In this document: one piece after another, positions 1 to 6,665 of the stretch
How positions within the stretch are numbered: position 1 is the stretch's first letter
How the letters are laid out: the number at the start of each line of letters is the position of its first letter
Assembly (NCBI GenBank): GCA_036939355.1
Contig: JALLAP010000334.1
Location: forward strand, 1 to 14,198
Direction of reading: 5' to 3'
DNA length: 14,198 nucleotides
Origin: Thalassiosira profunda
Taxonomy: Eukaryota > Bacillariophyta > Thalassiosirophyceae > Thalassiosirales > Thalassiosiraceae
The notes under the pieces: model-generated
What the model saw: only the letters and a program-made list of their open reading frames with translations
What the model was told of the DNA's origin: nothing
Databases searched by the model: none
Position numbers and translations under genes: made by a program

Positions 1-624
1 GGCGGATCGATCTTGGAGGCCATCGAGTACGGGTGCGGGTGGTATTCGCAGGATGTCGACGCCGACGAGGACGCGGAACGGGGCATGGCCGTGTGGCTGG
101 GCACCGAGGGGAGCTTGGAGTGGGTCCGGAGCGTGGTGCTCAAGGTGCTGACCAGTCGTAACGACGACGTTGCGTTGGACGAAGATCCGGAGCGGTTGAC
201 CAAGGCCGATTTGCAGAGTTGGGAAGCCAAGCTGCGTGCAGAGGAGGAGGCGTTCGAACGCGAGCGCCTCGCGAAGGAAGCACGAGCGAACGAGTACCGA
301 CGGTCCGATGGAGAGTTGGATGAAGCCCCTGAAATCGACGAGGAAGAGACGGAAGAAGAGCCCGACGTCGTCATGTACGGTGGAATGTTCCGCACCGCCA
401 TGGATTGGCTGACGGATGCGGGAGAATTTCTGAAGAAGCCCTCGTTCGAGTATGTGAACGAGTTTGCCGAGGACGACGCGCCAAAGCATACGGAGGAGGC
501 AACGGAAAAGACTGAGGACAAAGCTGAGGAAGCGAAAGATAAAAGCAACGACGAAGACGAAGGAAGCACATCCGAAAGCGACAGCGGTGAGAGCGACGGC
601 GACTCTTCCGGACAGAGTAGTTAG
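1..624 (+). CDS. Hypothetical acidic protein, C-terminal part (5' truncated)
   Basis: The frame is open from the first base of the window to the TAG at 622-624, so the gene begins outside the window. A TTG at 13 is not a credible start. About 207 residues are visible. The first 60 or so look globular, with a segment reading GSLEWVRSVVLKVL. Next comes a charged, probably coiled stretch rich in E, R and K (roughly nt 200-310), then an acidic stretch with EEE runs. A second short globular piece follows (MYGGMFRTAMDWLTDAGEFL, nt 373-432). The tail is strongly acidic and serine-rich, ending in SSGQSS. No known domain is recognised. The codon usage and ordered-then-acidic layout support a real protein, but the function is unknown. 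The acidic Ser/Asp/Glu tail would fit a nuclear or scaffold protein; that is inference only. Confidence 0.6.
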   Translation, partial: GGSILEAIEYGCGWYSQDVDADEDAERGMAVWLGTEGSLEWVRSVVLKVLTSRNDDVALDEDPERLTKADLQSWEAKLRAEEEAFERERLAKEARANEYRRSDGELDEAPEIDEEETEEEPDVVMYGGMFRTAMDWLTDAGEFLKKPSFEYVNEFAEDDAPKHTEEATEKTEDKAEEAKDKSNDEDEGSTSESDSGESDGDSSGQSS

Positions 625-1118
625 AATAGATATGAAGTGAGCAAAACAACTCTCGCTAGAGCATCAATACGTTCCGATCTTCAGCCGATAAAGGCTGCGT
701 CCCGGCCATCCAGATGCAACAAAACAAAAGAACAACACCAGGGATTCCAACGTGGTCCCCCACCGTAGTACTAACCTGGCCCGACAGTGCTTAACTTCGC
801 TGAGCAGACGGGAAGCGGTGCTGTCACTGTGGTATGGTCGTTCCTGACAGCAGAGAGCACGCTAATATTTATGAACTAACAACAGCTTCAGGGCCACAAA
901 TCGACATCGCCTGGCCGTCGCCCGGGTTTGAGAGCGACACGCGTCATTTTCCTCGCTCGTGCTTGAAGTTGAGGCGAGAGACAGGTGAAATCTGCAAGTG
1001 GAACCTCGCGCGCTCCACCACAACAAACAACCCTCGCCTGCCTGACCTCCTCGACTCTGCTCCCATAAACCTAAACGCCAACGCTGGCCCGGTTCATTTG
1101 TTCTTCTTCATTGCAACC
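625..1118. other. Intergenic region and probable 5'UTR of the COMT-like gene
   Basis: No separate gene is seen in this 494-bp stretch. An in-frame ATG at 834 would add 95 residues to the methyltransferase. The added peptide has no recognisable features, and the ATG at 1119 is preferred, so 834-1118 is treated as leader. A TACTAAC-like sequence near 768 followed by a CAG near 807 resembles a 3' splice site, so a leader intron is possible but not shown. Confidence 0.4.
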
Positions 1119-2457
1119 ATGATGCTCTTCGACAGCGGCTCCGGCGACAACATCGTCATCGTCCCGCCCAAGCCGGATGCCTTCCTGAGCTACGTGGGCT
1201 ACGCGAGCCTCTACAATGGCACCGGCGCGGGCGGCTGCGGCGCGTCGACTGCCACTGCCGCGACCGCTGGCACCCTGAGCAGAGGCGAGTCCATGGAAAG
1301 TGGCAGCAGCACCGCGAGCTCGTTGGCGTCCATCAACGAGCGCACCACCGCGAGCTTCGACGCCGGCGCGTTCGACAGCGTTCCGCGCAGCAGCAACGGC
1401 ACGGACGCGGACGCCGGGCCCAAACTGCCCGCCAACTCGACCGCCATCACGCGCGATCCTCGCAACGGCGCCTTCACGTTCCAGGTTAACGCCGAGTACG
1501 ACCTGCTGCTTCACATCCAGAAGGGCCTCGACAAGAACGGCCGTCGCAACCTGTCGGACGTCGAGCTCTCCAAAATCATCATGCGAAGCGTCGACGAGTA
1601 CTGCCTGCGGAAGCAGTGGATGTATCACATTGGGAGCGAGAAGGCGGTGGCCATCGGGCGCTTTCTGAGAGAGGGAGTGGAACTGTTTCTGAAGAATCAG
1701 GCAGATGCAGGAGCGAACGGAGAAGTGAAGGTGAGTACATGATATGATATGCAGAGTTTGTGTTGCAATGTCCTAAATCATTTGCGCTGACTCCTCTCTG
1801 ATTTGCTGCGTATCCACCAACGACAGAAATATGTCTGCGTCGATCTTGGAACGTACTGCGGCTACTCGACCCTGGTGCTGGCCTCGACCCTGCGCCAGCT
1901 CCTGCAAGAGCGCCAGGGATCGGAGCAGCCGTTCGAATTCCACATTTACACGACGGAGGTATCCACGAAGCTGCTCAATGTCGCCCAGTCCATCTTCCGC
2001 CTCGCCAAGGTCGATGCGTTCATCACTCCCATCCTCGTGAAGAGCGAGGGCCAGGAGCCGCTGTCGCAGTCGCTGAAGCAGCACGGCGTGTCCAACATTG
2101 ACTTTCTATTGTTGGACCACGCCAAAAACCTGTACCTCACCGACGTGCAAGATCTGGAGGACAGCAAGCTGCTCCGCGCGGGGAGCCACGTCAGCGCCGA
2201 CAACGTGGTGTACAATCGGCTGGATTCGTACCGGGAGCACATGCACAAGCTGATGCTGCGGCGCGTGGTGGAATCGAGGCTGGAGGAGATGAATTTGGAG
2301 TACAGCAACAACTTGAAGGATGGCATCGGTGAGTGACTGCTTTGTGTGGAAAGACTACTTCAACGAATGAGAGTTGTTGAAGGCTAACTTTGCCTCGCTC
2401 TTTCTCTTTTCCACTGCAGAAATGACCGTTTATCTCCAGGATCCTCCTGCTAACTAG
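1119..2457 (+). CDS. Catechol-O-methyltransferase-like SAM-dependent O-methyltransferase
   Basis: Exons 1119-1730, 1827-2328 and 2420-2457 join in frame (introns GTGAGT..CAG of 96 bp, phase 0, and GTGAGT..CAG of 91 bp, phase 1) to give 383 residues. The start at 1119 has an A at -3 and is followed by a second Met. Residues 1 to about 120 are a low-complexity extension. The catalytic part matches animal and fungal COMT throughout. The helix EYCLRKQWMYHIG resembles COMT DTYCEQKEWAMNVG. SAM motif I is VDLGTYCGYS (209-218), with the ribose-binding acid at E248. The metal and catalytic set is D301-H302-x-K304, D329-N330 and E362, corresponding to COMT D141/K144, D169/N170 and E199. The family transfers methyl from S-adenosylmethionine to a catechol hydroxyl with Mg2+. 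Since every key residue is kept, it is probably active; the natural substrate is unknown. There is no signal peptide or membrane helix, so it is probably cytosolic. Confidence 0.9.
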
Positions 2458-2507
2458 CTACGTTCAGCTGCAGGGCATACGAGAGGGCCTGCGGTGCATT
2501 TTCTCTC

Positions 2508-2526
2508 GGGGCTCACGGGAAGCCCC
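2508..2526. other. Hairpin between convergent gene ends
   Basis: A perfect 6-bp GC-rich stem (GGGGCT / AGCCCC) with a 7-nt loop lies in the 135 bp between the stop codons of the COMT-like gene (+) and the MYND gene (-). It would fall in the 3'UTR of both transcripts. It may have no function: stems of this size arise by chance. Confidence 0.3.
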
Positions 2527-2592
2527 AGTTTGTACGATTAGAATGTAAATTTGCATACCGAGCTATTATTTCGTGTAGTGCAGTTGCTTGGG

Positions 2593-3825
2593 TCACTCCT
2601 GCTTGATGCAATCGATCTTATGGCCGGCCTTCCAGTGCTCTTGTTGGCATTGCTTCCCACAATACCAAGCTGCTCTGCATCTCACGCATCGCTTCAGCGG
2701 ATCAGAAAGACTCGTAGCGTCTGTGTGGCAGTTGGCACACGCTTTCTTCCCCTCTTCTTCGATGCTAGTGATAATTCCTTTCATCTTCTCTCTGAACAAA
2801 ACATCATCTGCTGCCCTTCGCGCCCAATATAGGGTTCTTGGGATACAGCTGTGGCCAGGGATGTCCACTCTGCCATCGTATCGAGCCGTGCAAATCTCAA
2901 GCAGAAGTGGTGCCAAGTAGCAAAAAGCTTGCCGTTCGCCAATCTCAGCAGCTTGCTCAAAGTAGTCCTTCGAAATGCACAGTGATTTGCTCACCCCTTC
3001 ACCATGAACGAATAACCGCCCCAATTGATATACTGCACGCTTATCCGGATATCCCAACGTGGAGTAGAAAAGAGTCTTTTCATGATCAACAGGCCCTCCC
3101 TCGCCGAGATAATACATTTGCCCGAGATGCGCCTGAGCTCGAGGAACGCCTAAGTCGGCAGCTTCTTTCAGCAAGTATCGTGCTTTTGGGGGAGAGGGTT
3201 CCACAATGTTGCCACCATCACTATATTCGCCGCGATAAAGATCCGCGAGCAGAGCCACTGAAGGAGGATAGCGTTGCTCCACTGCACGCTGCAACCATTT
3301 CATTGCTTCGGTCTTGTTTCCATCCTTAATGAAACGCACAGCCATCTGAAATTGTGCCCACGGCCTTCCATTCTCAGCGTGCTGCTCTGTCTTTTTCGAC
3401 ATGTACCTCCGGCCATTTGCATCACCGCTGGGGGTTTCTGCTCTACACATTGGGCACTTGGGCATCACATCGGCACCCTCCTCTTCACTCTTTGCGCGGG
3501 CAGTATCTGCACACTCCTTACAGAAGCCATTGCCGCAGCACACAAAATAATTCATCGAATCTACCGACACAAATCGCACGTCCTCGAGACAAATCGGACA
3601 TTCCTCGGTGTACGGCGGGTGCAGCTCCTCGTGCTCGCGGACGACGTCCGCTCGTCGCTGCGCCTCCAACAATAATTCGAGCTCCTCCTCCTTGTCCCCC
3701 AAAATCTTTTGGTGCTTGGCCCAGAAGAAGAGGTCCGCGTCGCTGCGGCAGAGGGGCAGCGAGGCGATGAATTTCTTCTTGGCCTCGATCTCTCCCCTCA
3801 GCGTCTCTAGCTGTGGCGTCGACAT
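2593..3825 (-). CDS. RING-like / Sel1-repeat / MYND zinc-finger protein
   Basis: This is an intronless gene of 410 residues. The frame continues 14 codons upstream, but only to a TTG, so the ATG at 3825 (G at -3) is the start. Residues 1-70 form a charged helix. Residues 76-127 form a RING-like zinc finger: C76-x2-C79, C96/C97, C102-x2-C105, C124-x2-C127. Residues about 150-345 are Sel1/TPR-like helical repeats (for example A-x2-HLGQMYYLGEG and VYQLGRLFVHGEGV). Residues 363-406 are a complete MYND finger: C363-x2-C366, C380-x2-C383, C389, C393, H402, C406. The family is large in Thalassiosira-type diatoms. RING fingers usually recruit E2 enzymes for ubiquitin transfer, while Sel1 and MYND bind proteins, so an E3-type adaptor is plausible but unproven. 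The position normally taken by the RING histidine is Asn (N99). A degenerate relative of the 3' end occurs at 13718-13819. Confidence 0.88.
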   Translation of the reverse strand: MSTPQLETLRGEIEAKKKFIASLPLCRSDADLFFWAKHQKILGDKEEELELLLEAQRRADVVREHEELHPPYTEECPICLEDVRFVSVDSMNYFVCCGNGFCKECADTARAKSEEEGADVMPKCPMCRAETPSGDANGRRYMSKKTEQHAENGRPWAQFQMAVRFIKDGNKTEAMKWLQRAVEQRYPPSVALLADLYRGEYSDGGNIVEPSPPKARYLLKEAADLGVPRAQAHLGQMYYLGEGGPVDHEKTLFYSTLGYPDKRAVYQLGRLFVHGEGVSKSLCISKDYFEQAAEIGERQAFCYLAPLLLEICTARYDGRVDIPGHSCIPRTLYWARRAADDVLFREKMKGIITSIEEEGKKACANCHTDATSLSDPLKRCVRCRAAWYCGKQCQQEHWKAGHKIDCIKQE

Positions 3826-4070
3826 CGCTGCAGATAATAAATAAGTGAGGTGCGCTGCGTCTTGCAAACCGAGCTGGTCAGCGACTCCTGAGCCACGTCC
3901 CCTCCCCGTCTCTCCCTAAAAAGCTACGAGCTCCGCCTTTTGCCACGATGCTTCTTTGTGAGCGGCGGGCCAGCAACACCTTCCCCGCCCTGCGGCGTGC
4001 GCCTTTTTCCTTTTTCCCCTCCCGCCCGCGCGGGCTCCTCAAAATTAGGGCTAGGCTGATGTAATAAATC

Positions 4071-4077
4071 TATATAA
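4071..4077 (+). promoter_or_regulatory. TATA box of the HA-domain gene
   Basis: TATATAA sits in a short A/T-rich island in otherwise GC-rich DNA. Transcription would be expected to start about 25-35 bp downstream, just before the candidate 5'UTR intron donor at 4121. Confidence 0.5.
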
Positions 4078-4120
4078 TAAACACCTACTGAAGTATTGCT
4101 AGTCTTTTACGAATTATTTG

Positions 4121-4200
4121 GTGAGCCCTTCTCTAGTGCCAATGAAAAACGTTGCGCGGCGCCTCCCGCCTCTAACCTCCCCCGCACACGCTCCCCCCAG
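4121..4200 (+). other. Candidate 5'UTR intron with tandem acceptors
   Basis: A GTGAGC donor at 4121 is followed by a CTCTAAC branch-site-like sequence near 4170, a long pyrimidine tract and CAG ending at 4200. The 80-bp length matches the other introns here. A direct 10-bp repeat (CTCCCCCCAG) makes a second CAG at 4210, so two acceptors are possible. Removal of this intron deletes the upstream ATG at 4142 and leaves 4235 as first ATG. Transcript evidence would settle it. Confidence 0.5.
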
Positions 4201-4234
4201 CTCCCCCCAGCTCCCCCCACCCTCTCAGTCAGCC

Positions 4235-6370
4235 ATGCCCACCTCCAACTCCCCGGGACGGGCGGCGGTGCACACTCTGACGCCGCGGCGCAAGCCCGGC
4301 GCCCGCGGCGGCGGGGGGAAGGCCGGCGGGCCTGCCCCCTCGGTCTCGTCCGCGGATCCTCGCCCACCCGGGTCTGTTGTTGCTGCGGTGACGGCCGAGG
4401 AGGCCGTGGCGCAGCAACAACAGCAGGAGGAGGGGGCGTCTATTCCTCCTCCGCCAATGGCTGAAAAATTGGGGGAAGCCGCCTCCGAGGGCGACAGCAA
4501 TGAGTCCGCCTCCTCCTCGTCCGACTCGGACTCGAGCGACGACGACTCCTCCACCACTCGCCACCCCGCCACGCCAACCACGAGCCACCGCCCCGACCGC
4601 GCCGCCATGATCGCCCAGCTGCCCCCCGACGTCGACACGTCCGGCCTCTCCGACTACGAGGTCCTCCGCCTCTACAACATCCGCCGCAACGAGGCCAAGC
4701 TCGCCTCGTTGGGGCTGGTGGGGATCACCTCCCCCTCCCACCCCGGCAACGCCGACAGCAGCGCGGTCAAGGCGGCGAAGGAGGCCGAACGAAAGAAGAA
4801 GGAGGCCGCCCGCAAGGGGGCCGAAACGCGGCGCAAGAACAAGCAGCGGGCCGACGAAGCGCGGCGAGAAATTGAAAGGTGGGAGCGGGCGCGCAAGAAG
4901 GGGGGAATAGATTACACCGACTACAAGGTGGACGATTTTGGTGGTGGCAATGATGGCGGAGGACCCCGGTCCCAGCCAAAGCGCGCGGCCAAATCCAAGG
5001 ACGTCGACTATCGATCGACCCCGTACTCATCGACGCCCAAGCGGCTGCAACAATGGCGCGCCCGCTTCGCCGAACTGACGCAATTTTACGCCGCGCGGGG
5101 GCACTACCGGGCCACGGCCAAGATGGACGGCGGAAAGTACGCCCCGCTGAGCGCGTGGCTGGCGCGGCAGCGGACCAATTACGCCAAGTACAAGCGGGGC
5201 GAGGCCAAGAGCGGATTGGACGCCGAGCGGGTCGCGTTATTGGAGGGATTGGAGGGGAATTGGCGGGCCAAGATCCGCGGCGGGGGGAGCGGCGCGGCCG
5301 GGAGGAGGGGCAAGGTGCTACTGTGGGGAGGGCCGCGGCGGCTGTGGGGGGGAGGGGAGGACAGCGGGACGGACGAGGATGCCGATTGGGAGGCGGAGGA
5401 GCGGATGCGACGGGAGGTGGAGGACGTGAGCACCGAGGAGGAGGAGGAGGCGATGGGGCTGGGCGGGGAGGATTCGTACACGGACGAGAGCGTGGAGGAG
5501 GAGGAGGAGTACGGTCGCAGAGGGGAGCGGCGGGGCAAGCGGCCGCGGGCGGGACATTCTTCCGACGACGCCCGCGACGACCGACGGGGCCGGAGTCGAT
5601 CGAGCCCTCCCCCAAAGAAGCCGAAAACGAACTCGCTGATGGGCAGTGCGCCCCTGACGAGCAACTGGCACGCGCCCTCCCCCGCATCGCATGCCCGGGG
5701 CGCCGGCCGGAAGACATCCCCTCGCGCGCGGCGGAGCGACCGACGTCGACAATCGCGGCCCGGCCGGCCGGCATCCCGCCGTCGTCACGCGCGGTCGGAC
5801 GCGGAGACGGAGGAGGAGTCGCTCGTCCCGCGCTCGCAACGGCGACGGAGGGGCCGCTCGTCTGCGCGAGGGTACGACTCGTCCGGCACGGAGTCGGAAG
5901 AAGCGCCGCGGAGGAAGCGGAGGGCGAGCCCCCGCCGCGCGGCGCCGTCCGGGCGCCGCGGGCGCCGCGCGCGCGACGAGGGGGAGAACGACCGGCAGCA
6001 CCTCCCACCCTACCGCCGCCGCCGCCGCCGCTCCCCAAAGAAGCCCATGGAGGAAATCGTCCTCGCCCCGTCCTCCCAGCTCTCCGCGCGCGCGGAACGG
6101 CACCGCCGCCGCGACGTCCAACGGCGGGAGCGGGACGAGCTCATGGCCGAGTACGGCCGCCTTTACGGACGACGGTGCGCGATGGTCGAGCGACGGGCCC
6201 GGCTGGAGTACGAGTTGCGCGCGCTAAGGTCGTTCTTGGCGAGCGTCGGGGGGGCGGGGGGCGCGGCGGGCGCCCTCGAGGCGGGGGTGGGTGCCGGCGC
6301 GCAAACGTTGTTGGAAGGAGGTGCGGTGGGGTTGTTGCCGCCGGCGGTGCCGTTCAGCGCGAGCGGTTGA
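4235..6370 (+). CDS. Helicase-associated (HA) domain nuclear protein
   Basis: A single exon of 711 residues from the ATG at 4235 (G at -3). The ATG at 4142 gives 31 more residues but lies in a probable intron and has a poor context. Residues about 139-161 carry the YE-x3-LYNIRRNEAKLASLGL motif seen at the start of several eukaryotic chromatin-type proteins. Residues about 180-225 are a basic coiled coil. Residues about 270-348 form one HA domain: W-x15-ARGHY, then L-x2-WLARQR-x2-YAKYKRG, then a second W (NW). HA domains are nucleic-acid-binding helical units found alone in many diatom proteins. After it come acidic E-runs, a long R/S/P-rich disordered region with basic nuclear-localisation-like clusters, and a final coiled coil (about 619-672). 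The layout suggests a nuclear, DNA- or RNA-binding protein. The HA domain and coiled coils identify this frame as the real one; other frames are open only because of high GC. Confidence 0.8.
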   Translation: MPTSNSPGRAAVHTLTPRRKPGARGGGGKAGGPAPSVSSADPRPPGSVVAAVTAEEAVAQQQQQEEGASIPPPPMAEKLGEAASEGDSNESASSSSDSDSSDDDSSTTRHPATPTTSHRPDRAAMIAQLPPDVDTSGLSDYEVLRLYNIRRNEAKLASLGLVGITSPSHPGNADSSAVKAAKEAERKKKEAARKGAETRRKNKQRADEARREIERWERARKKGGIDYTDYKVDDFGGGNDGGGPRSQPKRAAKSKDVDYRSTPYSSTPKRLQQWRARFAELTQFYAARGHYRATAKMDGGKYAPLSAWLARQRTNYAKYKRGEAKSGLDAERVALLEGLEGNWRAKIRGGGSGAAGRRGKVLLWGGPRRLWGGGEDSGTDEDADWEAEERMRREVEDVSTEEEEEAMGLGGEDSYTDESVEEEEEYGRRGERRGKRPRAGHSSDDARDDRRGRSRSSPPPKKPKTNSLMGSAPLTSNWHAPSPASHARGAGRKTSPRARRSDRRRQSRPGRPASRRRHARSDAETEEESLVPRSQRRRRGRSSARGYDSSGTESEEAPRRKRRASPRRAAPSGRRGRRARDEGENDRQHLPPYRRRRRRSPKKPMEEIVLAPSSQLSARAERHRRRDVQRRERDELMAEYGRLYGRRCAMVERRARLEYELRALRSFLASVGGAGGAAGALEAGVGAGAQTLLEGGAVGLLPPAVPFSASG

Positions 6371-6665
6371 TAGATCCACAGCAGCAACGTGTAGATGAGT
6401 CAACGGCACGAGATGAAACGAGGCGCTATTTCGAGGCATTGCTTGCTTTATCAAGAGAAGGGGCGATATTCACACTGCTCGCTTTGATCCCATCTTGCGA
6501 TGCCAACGTCAGTCTGTCGCTCATCTTATTTAAGCGGCGTTTATTCCTACAGTTGCAAAACAATCGTACCTTCCTCTAGCTCTCCTTCTGTACATGTCTG
6601 ATAGGTGCCACGGGTACGGGCGGGCATCCGGAGTCATCCTCGCGTCGATGTCTCGACTCGACGGA
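6371..6665. other. Intergenic region between convergent genes
   Basis: This 295-bp stretch separates the stops of the HA-domain gene (+) and the vWA gene (-). It must hold both 3'UTRs and is noticeably lower in GC than its flanks. No gene, repeat or clear polyadenylation signal was recognised. Confidence 0.5.

Larger units (their letters stand above)
3826..4234. promoter_or_regulatory. Divergent promoter region
   Basis: About 400 bp separate the start of the MYND gene (-) from that of the HA-domain gene (+), so both promoters must lie here. The centre is pyrimidine-rich and carries a perfect 12-bp palindrome, GCCCGCGCGGGC, at 4024-4035. A TATA box stands on the + side at 4071-4077. No comparable TATA is evident close to the MYND start; the A/T-rich bases at 3832-3843 are too near the ATG. 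Confidence 0.5.

Noticed and set aside
834..1118. Upstream ATG at 834 as start of the COMT-like protein
   Set aside because: The added 95 residues have no conserved feature, and the ATG at 1119 has a better context and is followed by a typical low-complexity N-terminus. It is kept only as an alternative.
4767..6038. A 423-codon minus-strand frame opposite the HA-domain gene
   Set aside because: Proline/arginine/serine-rich antisense shadow of GC-rich coding DNA, with no domain.
5053..6579. A 508-codon plus-strand frame overlapping the HA-domain gene in another frame
   Set aside because: It has no recognisable domain, only G/R/P/A-rich sequence, and lacks stops because of very high GC. The HA domain and coiled coils are in the other frame.
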